Positions 10,567 through 21,416 of a stretch of DNA of 64,000 nucleotides are shown piece after piece. The notes under the pieces were generated by a model. It had not been told where the DNA came from. It did not search any database and was given only the letters and a program-made list of their open reading frames with translations. Both the position numbers and the translations under genes were made by a program. Each line of letters opens with the position of its first letter. Within the stretch, counting starts at the first letter, position 1. The stretch is from Tritrichomonas musculus (Eukaryota; Parabasalia; Tritrichomonadida; Tritrichomonadidae). The DNA is taken from contig JAPFFF010000015.1 of the NCBI GenBank assembly GCA_039105265.1, positions 3,472,001 through 3,536,000 on the forward strand, in the 5' to 3' direction.

Positions 10567-11490
10567 TCAATTAAACAAAATCCAATCTTCAAAATTCATA
10601 TTTGAGTTTAAATCCAATTCAAGGATTTTTTCCATATCTAAATTTTGGTCAAAAAAAGGGATATTTTCATTATCTGGCATTCTAATTTTTTTTTCAGAAT
10701 CTTCATTTATTTCGATTTCTTGACATTCAATGGCCTCTTTTTTTTCTGCCTCAATTAATTTTTCGTATTTTTTATGGAGAAAATAGTGCCAACGGTTTTT
10801 AATTGAATTTGAACTTCTATTTGGAAAAAAATTCTGTATTATGGACCATTTTGAGCCATATTCTTTGAACTTTTTAATTAGCAAATCATCTTCTTCTTTA
10901 GACCATTCGCCATGGAAAATACCTGGCATAAGATAATTTGAATATCTATCACGAATTTGTTTGGGATTTCTTCCATTCATGAATGCTGCTATAACCGTCC
11001 AACTTTTTGTTCCGAATTGATTAACTAATTCTTTTATCTTATCATCTTCTTCTTTGGTAAAATGAAATCTACTATTCTTCTTGCTTTTTTTCCCTGACGA
11101 CAAATTATTGCAAGAATTGTTGGAAATGGAATCATTTATATCATTTTGTATTGTTGGATTATTTTCACATTTTTCGATATTTTTTAAATTTGGACAAGAT
11201 TCACAATTATCAATGTTTTTACCAATTATATCATCTTGCTTTTGTAGTTGAGATTCTGACTCAGATTTTAGAAGTTGACCAATTTGAACAATATTACTGG
11301 GGAATGTGTATATTTGGTTATTTTTATTAACTTGTAATGGGTTGATCACATTTACGCATGAAGGATATTCTGAAAAATAATTAATATTTGGTGAAGGAAT
11401 TAATACTGGAAATGTGAAAAAAGATGGGCCTTTAGCATTCACATCTTGAAATACGTTATTGCCAACAATAAAAGTAGGAATTGTAATCAT
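10567..11490 (-). CDS. Two-repeat (R2R3-type) Myb DNA-binding protein
   Basis: 307 residues from the ATG at 11490. Two tandem Myb/SANT repeats occupy about 138-240. The first starts HFTKEEDDKIKELV and contains SWTVIAAFM; the second starts EWSKEEDDLLIKKF and contains WSIIQNFFPNRS and IKNRW. These are the tryptophan-anchored helix-turn-helix units that bind DNA. The N-terminal third is Asn/Ser-rich and low complexity; the C-terminus is short and acidic. In trichomonads such Mybs form a large family of promoter-binding regulators, so a nuclear transcription factor is the natural reading. A strong initiator-like TCATTTT lies 11 bases upstream. Targets cannot be told from sequence. Confidence 0.93.
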   Translation of the reverse strand: MITIPTFIVGNNVFQDVNAKGPSFFTFPVLIPSPNINYFSEYPSCVNVINPLQVNKNNQIYTFPSNIVQIGQLLKSESESQLQKQDDIIGKNIDNCESCPNLKNIEKCENNPTIQNDINDSISNNSCNNLSSGKKSKKNSRFHFTKEEDDKIKELVNQFGTKSWTVIAAFMNGRNPKQIRDRYSNYLMPGIFHGEWSKEEDDLLIKKFKEYGSKWSIIQNFFPNRSSNSIKNRWHYFLHKKYEKLIEAEKKEAIECQEIEINEDSEKKIRMPDNENIPFFDQNLDMEKILELDLNSNMNFEDWILFN

Positions 11491-11500
11491 CGTTTATTTA

Positions 11501-11507
11501 AAAATGA
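11501..11507 (-). promoter_or_regulatory. Initiator-like TCATTTT for the Myb gene
   Basis: On the minus strand TCATTTTTAAATAAACG runs directly into the ATG. It matches the trichomonad initiator TCA(+1)Y(T/A), which would give a leader of about 15 nt. Confidence 0.6.
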
Positions 11508-13814
11508 TGTAAAAAAACTTTAAAAGAGAATTAACCAAAAAAAAAATTCATTCATCAGAATTGTTATTTCAAAAAGTGAAATAATGATTCAAAAAGTGAA
11601 ATCGGAAATGCCCATTTTCACCTTAGGAAAAAAACTATTGAAATTATTCAAAAATTTTCAATATCATAACTTTTTTTGAATGAATAATATTTTTATGCAA
11701 AGCATTGAAAATTTAATGTTTTTTGTTGGATAATATTTCAAATTTTAATATATATAAATAAATTAAATATGAAGGTCAAATTTAGTAGAACTCTTAAAAT
11801 GATGTATTAATATTTATTACTAAAGCAAATGAAAAATGATGATTGTAAAATTATAAATATTTATAATAATTATTTTGATAGAAGAAAATGTTATAACATA
11901 GTGCTTATTGGTATTGAACATTTTTTAATTGTTATATTCATTACATAGTTGGTAATGTTATTTGAAATCAGAGACTTTAATTTATTTTTTTTCTAAAAAT
12001 ATCTCTATTTTTTGAATTTATCTTTATATGATTATAAAAAGAAAGAATAATGAATATATTTTTAAAATTATTTTAAATATTCAAAAATATACAAGAATAT
12101 TTAAGTTTTTTTTTATTTTAACCCCAAAAAATTGAGAGAGATGGTATTCAAAAATTTATTTGATATAAAGTGAGAGAAATAAAGCGTGTAAATTCAAAAA
12201 ATAATTAATTTCAAGGGAAAACGATAATAAAAATTTATTTTGAGAAAAAAATATTTGAAATATTTTTTTTTCTTAAAATTATATTTTCTGAAAAAATATT
12301 CAATTTTTTCTTAACTTGATTGTCTACCCGCTTTTATTGAATGAGACCTCTATCCAAAAAACTCGTTTTTTGTCCATAAAAAAGTGACAACTCTTATCAA
12401 AAAGTCAAAAAGGGCAGTTCACTGGACTCAAAAGGGATCAATATTATATCTCCAAAATTCCAATTATGAATAATAATAAATATTAGATATTTCATTAATG
12501 ATTCACTAAAGTATAGTTAGTCTTTTCAGAAGAACCTTCAAAAAGTGGAAATCATTCAGAAAAAATAATCTAAATAAAATAATTGAAAAAACAAATCTTT
12601 TTATATTTTTACATAATTTTTACCGAGACTACATACCACCTAGCGGGCGTCGAGCTAGGCTGAGCGAATCGAAGCCGAGTCGAGACCCCGCGGCTGGCGG
12701 TAATAATATTTATGTAAAATTTTTGTAACATAAAAAGATTTTTTTTTATTTGATTATTTTTTCTGAATAATTTCCACTTTTTGTTACAAATTTATTCTTT
12801 CTCAAAACTGAAATTTCAATTAAACTTTTTGATAAACAAAACATCGAGGCTTAATATTGCTAATTTAGTCTCAAATATTTCATAAAAAGTAGGTATTTTT
12901 TGATTTTAACGCTAAAATAAACATAAATATATTATATAATTTATTTATAAGTGCTTTATGGCGATAAATACCAAGAATAAAAAAATAAATCTGTTTGAGA
13001 TCTTGGTAATTGGAATCAAGCTTACAATTTTTTCATGTCATATTCTGTATTTGATATCATGATAATCGATAATCTTGATATCAGATTGAAAAAACTGGTA
13101 ATGGAGAATCAAGAGCATAAAATGAAGTTTTAGATATTAATTCTTAATTAAAAAGGCTATGGATGATAAATCTTAAAATAATATCTCTTTCATTAAGTTC
13201 TAATTGCTCAAATTCTCCTTATCTTGATGGTTATCGTTACATATTTAATAAGATAAATTTAATGAATCGAGTCTGAATTTTTCCTACAACAGGGTACTTT
13301 ACCAAATCAACAATCTTTTCAAATTCTGAAGATTTCTGACATTTGACATTCAACTATATTTTTTTATATAGCTCTAATGTATTTACCAAGACAGGTTATT
13401 TTATTTTCACAACATAATTTATTGAGACATCAGATTTTACATTGTCAAAGGCTTTTCCTCTTTCCAAAAATTCTACAGTATCTGACAATGATAATGCTAT
13501 TGTGAATTTAATAACTTTATTGATGTTATTGATGATGATATAATTTGATTATTGACTCTAAATTGGTCTTGTAGGTTTTGATTTAAGTTTTTTGGAAATA
13601 GAATAATTTTCAATAGAAAATAATCGTTTTTTTTTTCCAACATTTTTTTATTTTTAATGAAAAGAAAAAAAGAATTTCATGAATTTTATTTTATTTGTAA
13701 TCTTATTGTATAATAATATTTCATAATATAATTATTTCTTTTGTTATATATTAAGATATTTATACAAAAATGTTTTCTAAGAATTGAAAGAACAAAGTTT
13801 ATAAACTAAATAAA
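11508..13814. other. 2.3-kb AT-rich spacer around a foldback element
   Basis: No coding sequence is seen. Apart from the foldback element at 12539-12783 it holds two TCAAAAAGTGAAAT copies (about 11567 and 11587), a TAGTTAGTCTTTTC motif near 12513 resembling the ends of other small repeats here, and long A/T runs. Confidence 0.7.
12539..12783. repeat. Foldback element with GC-rich core (MITE-like)
   Basis: The ends are inverted copies: CAAAAAGTGGAAATCATTCAG at 12539 against its complement ending at 12783. The arms continue imperfectly inward for about 80 bp, including CAGAAAAAATAATC and ATCTTTTTAT on both sides. Between them lies a 78-bp core (12623-12700), about two thirds G+C by hand count in surroundings near 20% G+C. 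The core can itself form small hairpins, such as CTAGC...GCTAG. I found no clear target-site duplication. A diverged single copy of the arm motif lies near 55797. Confidence 0.7.
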
Positions 13815-16484
13815 ATGAATATTGAGCAGTATTTGGAAATAATCAAATCTATTCAAGAAAGTATTCTGGAATATCTGGATAAAGAAGATGATATTGAAGA
13901 ATATTACCAAAATATAATTCAATTATTTATTGGTCATAATATTCTCGAAAAAATACACGAGATCCGACTGATTTTTCACTTATTATCTGAGATATCAGAC
14001 AATCATCATCGCTATTCTGGATTTTTCAATAAAATAGAAAAAATAATTTTATATTTTAAAGATAAAATCCAAGAAAATTTCACAAATTCAGAAATTTTTG
14101 AGTACTTTGAAAGTAATAAAAGAATTCTTCTATTTTTAATTGAAGAAAAAATTTTGATTGTTGATTCTGATATTACAAATAGGCTAATCTATCTTAAGTA
14201 CAGCCAATATTTTAATCCTGAAATCAAATCATTTAAGGAAAATGGCAAAAGATTGCATTACAATACTGATTTTTTTGATGAAAATGAAGCAGATATAGAA
14301 AGCAGTGACAATTACAAAGAAACAGTTGAGCTTGACCCTACAAGCGAAGAAAGCAGCCAAGAAACTGATGGAGAAGATCGAGATCTTGATGCCAGCGAAG
14401 ATTCATTTAAAGAAGAAAGCGAAAATGAACAAAATTCAAATGAAAACATTTTCAATGAGGCAATTCTAGATCAAAATGATGATGAAAACCAAGAAAATAC
14501 AGAAATCAATGAAATTGAAGAGAACAATGAAAGCAATGATAATAAAGAAAGAAATATTAGTGAATTAACAAATCAAAATCAAATTGAAAATACAGAAAAA
14601 AATGTTGAAAATGAAGAAAATAATGAAAATTTTTATAATAAAGAAACCAACAACTTTAATGAAAATGTTATAAGTAAAGAAAGTAATGTTATTGAATCAA
14701 AAAATGACCAAAGTGATGAAAATGATGAATTTGAAATGAATAGAAAAATTGGAGAGAATCACAATTATATTTGCCAATTGATTCAAAAAGATTTAATTGA
14801 AGATTTCATTACGTATGCCACAAAGAATGATTTAGAACTTAAATGTTATATTCCTTTATCAATTTTCGAAACAAATTCCTTTTTAATCAACAAAAGGCCA
14901 ACTTTAATTGAATATGCAGCATTTTTTGGATCGATTCAAATATTCAAATATTTATATTTAAACGGCTGCAAGCTAACACAATCATTATGGACCTATTCAA
15001 TTCATGGTGATGATGCAGAAATCATTCGTATTCTTGAAGAACACAAAATCAAGCCCAAAGATGAAAAATATGAAGAATGTTATGAAGAATCAATTAAATG
15101 TCATCATAACCACATCATTAATTATATTGAATCCAATTATTTATCAAAACAAAGCAAGAATCATTTTGATCTTTATTCTTATTGGTACAAACATTATGAT
15201 TTTGCTCTTATTCCGAGTAAATTAAATGAAGACTCATTATACGATTTGATTGAATATGATTTTTATACATTGATTGAATTACTTTTAAAACAAAAGAAAA
15301 TTAACATAAATAAACAAATTAAAATTATTGATGACAAATATTATAAAAAACCATATCATCATCGTGAATTCCTCAAATTCACATATAAAACGCCTGCATT
15401 AATTATTGCAATTCAGAGAAGAAATGTAGAAATAGTGAAATTAATCTTGTCACATCCAAATATAAATGCTAATGTTAAATCATGCGAAATAATTCAATCT
15501 TATTCAAAAAACAATCCCGATGTTTATAAAAAAGAAGGCAATGCAATAATTAAAGAAAAATCAGCTTTGTTGGTTGCTGCTGAAAAGAGAGAAATTGAGA
15601 TCATTAAACTTTTATTAGCAAATCCAAAAATTAATGTGAATGATAAATCAATCAGTAAATATGGTTACAAAACAAAAGAAAAAACCGTGTTGAATTATGC
15701 TGTTTGGGAAAATGAAAATGAAATTGTAAAAATTTTATTAGAGAACAAAAATATTGATGTCAATATAAAATATATTTATAATAATAATACAACGTTGGAA
15801 CAATCAGAAGTGACATCTTTAAATATGGCAGTTAATAACGGTAATATTGAAATAATTAAACTTTTGTTATCAAATCAAAATATTGATGTTAATTGTAGAT
15901 CGAAATATATTTCTATGAATGGAACGGTGGAAACAGAAAAGACTCCATTATATGACGCAGTTTCTGGATTTGATAATAATGAAATTATTAAGCTTTTGTT
16001 AGAAAATAAAAATATTGATGTTAATGTTGAATCATTTAAAACGTTTAATAACTTGAAAATAAAAACAATAAAGACACCTTTATATAAAGCAGTTGAATAT
16101 GATGACGCTTGTCTAGTTAATCTTTTGTTATCAAATCCAAAAATTAATGTTAATATTAAATCGATTACGACTACAATTGGATCGAATTTAATATCTGAGA
16201 AAACACCTTTATTTAAAGCAATACAATCATGCAATATCAAAATTGTAAGTCTTTTACTATCAAATCCAAAAATTAATGTGAATAAAAAATCTATATACAA
16301 TGAAAATAAAGAAAAAGCACCTTTGCATATTGCTGTTATAATGAAAAGACTTAAAGTTATAAAACTTTTGCTAGAAAATGAAAAAATTAATGTTAATGTA
16401 AAAGATGAAAAGCATAAATTACCAATAGAATACGCTGATGATAAACAGATAATTTCTTTATTAAAGAAAAAAAATTATAAATAA
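13815..16484 (+). CDS. DUF3447 / ankyrin-repeat protein with acidic insert
   Basis: 889 residues. The N-terminal helical domain (about 1-140: IEQYLEIIKSIQESILEYL and on) is the module that opens many trichomonad ankyrin proteins. A long D/E/N-rich low-complexity segment follows (about 155-315). The DUF3447 signature comes next (about 315-440): a (Y)ICQLIQKDLIEDFI stretch, SIFETNSFL, and IEYAAFFGSIQIFKYL. The C-terminal half (about 520-889) is ankyrin repeats with the consensus TPLxxAV...IIKLLLxNxxINVN, alternating with K/S/T hairpin insertions. It is a protein-binding scaffold without catalytic residues or membrane segment. The acidic insert is unusual, since DUF3447 normally follows the N-domain directly. 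The binding partner is unknown. Confidence 0.92.
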   Translation: MNIEQYLEIIKSIQESILEYLDKEDDIEEYYQNIIQLFIGHNILEKIHEIRLIFHLLSEISDNHHRYSGFFNKIEKIILYFKDKIQENFTNSEIFEYFESNKRILLFLIEEKILIVDSDITNRLIYLKYSQYFNPEIKSFKENGKRLHYNTDFFDENEADIESSDNYKETVELDPTSEESSQETDGEDRDLDASEDSFKEESENEQNSNENIFNEAILDQNDDENQENTEINEIEENNESNDNKERNISELTNQNQIENTEKNVENEENNENFYNKETNNFNENVISKESNVIESKNDQSDENDEFEMNRKIGENHNYICQLIQKDLIEDFITYATKNDLELKCYIPLSIFETNSFLINKRPTLIEYAAFFGSIQIFKYLYLNGCKLTQSLWTYSIHGDDAEIIRILEEHKIKPKDEKYEECYEESIKCHHNHIINYIESNYLSKQSKNHFDLYSYWYKHYDFALIPSKLNEDSLYDLIEYDFYTLIELLLKQKKININKQIKIIDDKYYKKPYHHREFLKFTYKTPALIIAIQRRNVEIVKLILSHPNINANVKSCEIIQSYSKNNPDVYKKEGNAIIKEKSALLVAAEKREIEIIKLLLANPKINVNDKSISKYGYKTKEKTVLNYAVWENENEIVKILLENKNIDVNIKYIYNNNTTLEQSEVTSLNMAVNNGNIEIIKLLLSNQNIDVNCRSKYISMNGTVETEKTPLYDAVSGFDNNEIIKLLLENKNIDVNVESFKTFNNLKIKTIKTPLYKAVEYDDACLVNLLLSNPKINVNIKSITTTIGSNLISEKTPLFKAIQSCNIKIVSLLLSNPKINVNKKSIYNENKEKAPLHIAVIMKRLKVIKLLLENEKINVNVKDEKHKLPIEYADDKQIISLLKKKNYK

Positions 16485-16548
16485 ATAAAATTGAAAGTAA
16501 AAAAATTGATTTTTATTTGCTTTTCTTGTTTACTTTGCTGAGAAGAGA

Positions 16549-16876
16549 TTAATCCAATTTTGATCGAGCTGTTTTTATCAACTTAGTAAATTTACCAAAT
16601 AAATTATGCTTAAGAACTTTATCTCCATTCTCAGTTGAGATATTAAAAACTACACCATTACAATTTTATCTTCCAGGATCACTTCATCATTATTTTGATC
16701 ATTTGTTGCTTCTTCTATGATATTTCCTTCAATTTTAATCAAAATTTTGATCATTTGTTGTTTCTTCTACGACCTTTTCATTAATTTTTGGTGGTTTGAA
16801 CAATTGACATTGGAATTCAATGAAATCGATGTATTTATGATAATCTTCTGCATCTGCAAGTATGATGCAAACCTGA
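16549..16876 (-). pseudogene. Decayed coding remnant, unknown family
   Basis: Read on the minus strand, good coding-like sequence appears in successive frames: a segment with ILADAEDYHKYIDFIEF and LFKPPKINEKVVEETTNDQ, then IIEEATNDQNNDEVILEDK, then FNISTENGDKVLKHNLFGKF. The frame is broken at least twice. A local duplication of about 52 bp (16693 and 16745) produced the paired EE(A/T)TNDQN. It looks like the acidic tail of a lost host gene; the parent family is not recognised. Confidence 0.45.
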
Positions 16877-17331
16877 AATATGTTTTGAAAAAAAATCAAT
16901 TAAAATTTGAGAGTATATATGATGTGATGTAAAAATATGCTTTTATTTGACGTAAAAAGTACATTTCATAACTATATTGCGGTATTTATAAACTACAAAT
17001 TGCCCAAAATATGTAATATGATGAAAAATAAAGAATTTTATAAAGATTATATTTAATAATATATTAATAACCCCCAAAAAATTTTAAATAAAGATTGAGC
17101 TGTTATAAAATATTTTTTTAAATAAATATATTCAGCCGAAATGATTTTTTATCATATCAATTCGAAAATGGAATTGCTAATTTAATTAACTAATTTTTTT
17201 TTATATCAGAATATAAAATTTTTAATATTTTATAATATTATTTCTGTCAAAGATAATAACAAACTTAGAAGAGTTCGACATTTTACGAAATATTATAGCT
17301 TAATAAAATATAATTTTTCATTTATTTACAA

Positions 17332-19767
17332 TTATTTGAAAATGTTTTGTTTTCTAATATAATCAAGCGTCAAATATCGTTGATTAATGATATTGAAATC
17401 AATTTCATCGGCAAGTCTGAATGAGTGTTGTCTCATATCATCAATTATTTTGTCAAATGAAGGACGTTTATTAATATCATAATCGATGCATTTTTTAATC
17501 AACTCGATGCAATACTTTGAAATCGAAGATGATGAATGAGGGAAACGGACAGGCTTCTTATTTAGCTTGTCTTTTAAACTCTGCTTGGGAAGGTGTCCAG
17601 TGAAAATTGCGAAAAGGACAACTCCATATGAATAAACGTCTGTTTTATTATTGTAATCTTCTTCATTCGCCATTTCAGGAGACATGTAAGCGAAAGTTCC
17701 GATTCCTTTTGTGAGTGACTCTTTCAATTCATCATTGTTCATGAATCCGACAAGGTCAAAATCGATGATTTTCGCATCATAGGCGTAATCAAGCATGATG
17801 TTTTCAAGCTTCAAATCACGGTGCATCATTCCTTTTTGATGAATGTACGACATGCCAAAAGCAACATCAATTGCAGCACGAACTTTCAGTGTGTTATTTA
17901 GAATCCCTTTTTCAAGAGTGTCTTTCATTTTGTAAGGAATAAACTCCATGAAAAGTGCAACTGTTGTCATTGGCTTCTTACTTTTATCGTCTTTTGGTGC
18001 TTCGTCATCTTCGTATTCATAATCGTCGTCATTTTCAACTTCTTCTTTTTCTTTTTTTGAATTTTTTTTGTCATCGTTTGTGGTAACTTTCTCTTGCATG
18101 TTAAATCCAATGGCTTCACAAATACATGGATGATTAAGGCTGACAAGTGCTTCAAATTCTTTCATTGAATTTTGTAGCTTTTTGAATGCTGCCTGTTCTT
18201 CATCAGTTTTCAAGACTTTCTTACAAATAATCCGATCGTTTCGCTTGTCGTAAACTTTGTATGCAACAGATGTAGCACCTTCACCAATCTTTTCAATGAC
18301 TTCTTGAGATTCTTCGTCATCTTCGCCGATGAAAAAACTTTTTTCTTTCGGCTGAATTTCTACTTTTCCTTCTTTCCCTCCATTTCGCGCAGATTCAAGA
18401 TCGAATGGCTCAATTTTTTCATATTTACAAAGATGACTTTCCAAGTATTTTATATGTGATAAAAGAAGCTCAATGTCTCTATCTTTATCACTACTCTTTT
18501 CTTCCTTTTTATCATTTTTTTCTTCTTTTTTAATTTCTTTTTTGTTCACTACTTCTTTGCCTTCAATGTAGTTGATTTGGCTCCTAATTTTATCTATGCC
18601 AGGTCCATTCAATTTTGCATCTTTGCAAACGAAAATTTTTGTTTCTTTTGGAATATTACCAAACGATTGATTCTTGGCTAAGTTGATTTCTATAGCGTTT
18701 GGAAAAGACATGATTTTAAGCTTTCTACAATCACTGAAGCAGTAATTTTGAAATTCCAAATTCTTCCCAAGAAAAAGAATTGATTCAAGATCGGATGCGC
18801 ATCGAAATGCATGCAAACACAATTTTTTCACTGAAGCTGGAATTTCAATGCTTTTCAGAAGGCTGCAATAAATGAAGGCTTGCTCTCCAATTATTTCAAG
18901 TGAAGAATTTGACTCAAAATCAAGGGTCTGTAATTTGACGCTATGAAATGCATAATCAGTGATTTGTTTGATATAAGAAGGAATTTTCGCATTTTTTACA
19001 TTACGACAACAAAACATGAGCTGATCAAACGTTTTGATTCTCGGATCACTTTTTCCAACAAGATATTTATTATTATCGATGACTGAAAAATTTTTGTTTT
19101 TTGCTGAAATTTCAATTTCGACTAATTTTTCTAAATTTTCAAAATTTGAGGGACTTATTACTTCAATTTTTGATGATAAAATCAGTCGTTCAATTGGAGT
19201 TGCGCAAAAGGCTTGGTTCTCGATGCACTTGGCTTCAGAATTGTCAGGAAAAATAATTTCTTTTAATTTGTAATGTTTTGATAAACAATATCTTTTGAGA
19301 ATTTTTACTTGTGATGGAATAACGGCAGTTTCAATATCAGACCGAGCAAAATAAAGAATGTCGAATTTATCTGTACTTTTGCCAAGAAGAAATTGATTTT
19401 CAAAATAGATATATTTTTTATTTTTCGGAGAAACTTCGATATTTGCTATGTTTCTAGCAGAACTACACCATCCTTCTTCTAAGAATTCTAGTTCGGCTGG
19501 TATTTGAAGCATTTTGATATCAGCATTAGAAAAGCAATATTTTTCAAATGTTTTTATTTCTGAATTTTCTGGAAATGTAATACTTTGAACATTAATACTC
19601 TCAAAAGCGTATCTTCCAAGTGATATTATTTTATAATGTAAATTTTCATGCAATATAATTTGTGGAATAAAAACATTTCCTGTTACTGTTGGTGACTTAA
19701 TGACTGATGCAGTACAGTCGTCTACGTTTAGTTTTAGTCTTAAACCTGAATCAATTTGTATTTCCAT
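17332..19767 (-). CDS. BspA-type LRR protein fused to a TKL-like kinase
   Basis: 811 residues. The N-terminal half (about 15-380) is BspA-type LRRs with IxxYAFxxxxxLxSIxFPxN spacing; one unit reads SLLKSIEIPASVKKLCLHAF. A K/E-rich linker and short helix follow (about 405-460). The kinase domain spans about 488-790: glycine loop GEGATSVAYKV, lysine in ICKKV, HRDLKLEN near 647, and MSPE. Two oddities stand out. The DFG position reads DFD (IIDFDLVGF), and an acidic insert (ENDDDYEYEDDEAP) sits in the N-lobe. There is no signal peptide or membrane span, so despite LRRs of surface-antigen type this should be cytoplasmic, with the LRRs acting as sensor or docking surface. DFD keeps the metal-binding Asp, so activity is possible. 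The start is the first ATG of the frame. Confidence 0.92.
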   Translation of the reverse strand: MEIQIDSGLRLKLNVDDCTASVIKSPTVTGNVFIPQIILHENLHYKIISLGRYAFESINVQSITFPENSEIKTFEKYCFSNADIKMLQIPAELEFLEEGWCSSARNIANIEVSPKNKKYIYFENQFLLGKSTDKFDILYFARSDIETAVIPSQVKILKRYCLSKHYKLKEIIFPDNSEAKCIENQAFCATPIERLILSSKIEVISPSNFENLEKLVEIEISAKNKNFSVIDNNKYLVGKSDPRIKTFDQLMFCCRNVKNAKIPSYIKQITDYAFHSVKLQTLDFESNSSLEIIGEQAFIYCSLLKSIEIPASVKKLCLHAFRCASDLESILFLGKNLEFQNYCFSDCRKLKIMSFPNAIEINLAKNQSFGNIPKETKIFVCKDAKLNGPGIDKIRSQINYIEGKEVVNKKEIKKEEKNDKKEEKSSDKDRDIELLLSHIKYLESHLCKYEKIEPFDLESARNGGKEGKVEIQPKEKSFFIGEDDEESQEVIEKIGEGATSVAYKVYDKRNDRIICKKVLKTDEEQAAFKKLQNSMKEFEALVSLNHPCICEAIGFNMQEKVTTNDDKKNSKKEKEEVENDDDYEYEDDEAPKDDKSKKPMTTVALFMEFIPYKMKDTLEKGILNNTLKVRAAIDVAFGMSYIHQKGMMHRDLKLENIMLDYAYDAKIIDFDLVGFMNNDELKESLTKGIGTFAYMSPEMANEEDYNNKTDVYSYGVVLFAIFTGHLPKQSLKDKLNKKPVRFPHSSSSISKYCIELIKKCIDYDINKRPSFDKIIDDMRQHSFRLADEIDFNIINQRYLTLDYIRKQNIFK

Positions 19768-20149
19768 TTATCAATTTCAATTATCTTTTTCCAATAATTG
19801 TATATATAATTGGTCAATGAAATTCAATCAATATCTATTTATTGCATTTAAAGTAAAAGATTCAATTCAAAAAAAAGTTTGTAATGATCTAAAACATCTT
19901 TAATTGATTCCCCCTCTAAATTTTTCTTTCAAATCACCTCTCTTGCCTTGAAAACGTTTCCAGCAACATTCTCAATCTTCTTCAATATTTACGTCATGAT
20001 GTTGTTATTTGGTCGAATAAGTATTGATATAACATTATCAATTGAAATTGAATAAAACTACTTTATAAAAAAAGAAACTTCTAAATAATCTATATGATAA
20101 TATGAATCAAAAATATAAAATGCACAAAAGATGAATTCTTTTTATTATA
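19768..20149. other. AT-rich spacer
   Basis: Lies upstream of the LRR-kinase on one side and the decayed surface-gene cluster on the other. No gene, strong repeat or clear initiator was seen. Confidence 0.6.
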
Positions 20150-21175
20150 TATTTGCGAAAGAAAATACCAATACACTTTTAAAGGTGTTAAATTTGCTTT
20201 ATACGGAACATATAACAGTGGTCATCATGAAATTGACGTTGAACTTGATGGACAAGTAATTGCTCTAGTATATGAAGGAAAACAAAGTTTAATAGGTCCC
20301 CAATTATTATATGAGTCGCATTATTTGGAATATGGTGAGCACACAGTCGGTTATCTTGCCAAAAAAAAAAAAAAAAACAATGAATTTTATAAACTTGTTT
20401 ATTGGCCTTCTTTGAATGCATTCAAAGAGATTGAATGTTTCTCAATTCACCTTTAAAAAAGGAAGTTGGAGCACAGAATTTGACGGAATAGGTGGAATTA
20501 GACAGTATTTATCTCCTGGTCAGTATGTATCTATAAGATTAAGATGCTCAAAATTCTGGTAATATGGGGTCAAAGCACCTAAAATGGGCACTTTAATTAT
20601 TCGATATAATGTAAATTCCTTTGAAGAAAACTTTTATTCTGGTACTCGAAAAGAAGGGACACTTCTTTATGAATCAATTGCGATGGATTATTCCGATTTG
20701 CTTGTTACTCTACATCCACAAAGTGGAAATCTAAATCTTAACTGTATTTATTATGAAGAACCAGCCAAGCCAACGATTACTCCTATTCCTATCTCAATTG
20801 ATTTACCAGAAATCTATGAGACAAATTACTGACAATCAATTATATGTTCACCATTTGTATGAATCAGATGTTTTTCCATATGGTGAACATTCAGTTTCAA
20901 TTAGGTCCAAAAAACCTGACAATCAATTATATGAAATATATAAACTTGTATTTTGGCCTTCCTTAAAAGCAAGGAGACTAAATTCAACATGGAATACTGA
21001 ATCTGATGGAATTGGGTGCATTCGGCAGTATTCTGTAAAAGAAGATTCTGTAAAGACAGGTTCATTTACTAAGACTTTTTCTACTTCAAAGATCTGGCTA
21101 TATGGTTCAACATTTTCCTGGGGCGATGGAGGAATGGAAGTTTCAAATGATAGACATGATTATGTTAGTTGAATC
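20150..21175 (+). pseudogene. Decayed trichomonad surface-protein gene, two tandem domains
   Basis: The first domain reads TFKGVKFALYGTYNSGHHE, then LLYESHYLEYGEHTV, YKLVYWPSLNA, SWSTEFDGIGGIRQYL and LLYESIAMDYSDLLVTL, and ends in a P/T-rich EEPAKPTITPIPIS stalk. The second starts near 20820 with LYESDVFPYGEHSVSI, YKLVFWPSLKARRLN and TESDGIGCIRQYS. These alternating LLYES / YWPSLNAKR / DGIGG motifs mark a repetitive beta-rich extracellular domain common in trichomonad surface proteins. The frame is broken several times, including at a 17-A run near 20360, so this is a dead host gene. The start is missing. Confidence 0.7.
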
Positions 21176-21416
21176 AGCTGAAATGCTTTATAAGGAAATT
21201 ACAGAAAAGACTTTGAATTTTGTATTGACCAATTGTGTATTTGATTCATGTAAAGGTATTGAAGATTGTAAAGCAATTTGCTATTTCGTTGAATTCACGA
21301 GACAAGCAAATATAGAAATTAGAGACAATGTTTTTTGTAATATAAAAAATGATGATTTTGCTTATTGCACATTTGTAATATTGCCAATAATATTATTGGC
21401 AATATTGTTATTCTAA
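21176..21416 (+). pseudogene. Fragment of a beta-helix/Pmp-like surface protein
   Basis: In a frame different from the preceding relic: LNFVLTNCVFDSCKGIEDCKAICYFVEFTRQANIEIRDNVF, split here by its motifs NCVFDSC, CKAICYFVE and IEIRDNVFCNI. This is the cadence of polymorphic-membrane-protein-like parallel beta-helix repeats (NCxFxxC...GGAIY...IxxNxF). It ends soon after a perfect 30-bp palindrome. There is no start or membrane anchor, so it is a fragment. Confidence 0.45.
21377..21406. repeat. Perfect 30-bp palindrome
   Basis: Half-site AATATTGCCAATAAT at 21377-21391 is followed at once by its exact reverse complement at 21392-21406, with no spacer. It lies at the end of the beta-helix relic. 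Confidence 0.9.

Noticed and set aside
12623-12700. GC-rich core as a tRNA or 5S rRNA gene
   Set aside because: No cloverleaf, no GGTTCRANYCC box and no alignable 5S body beyond a short ACATACCACC.
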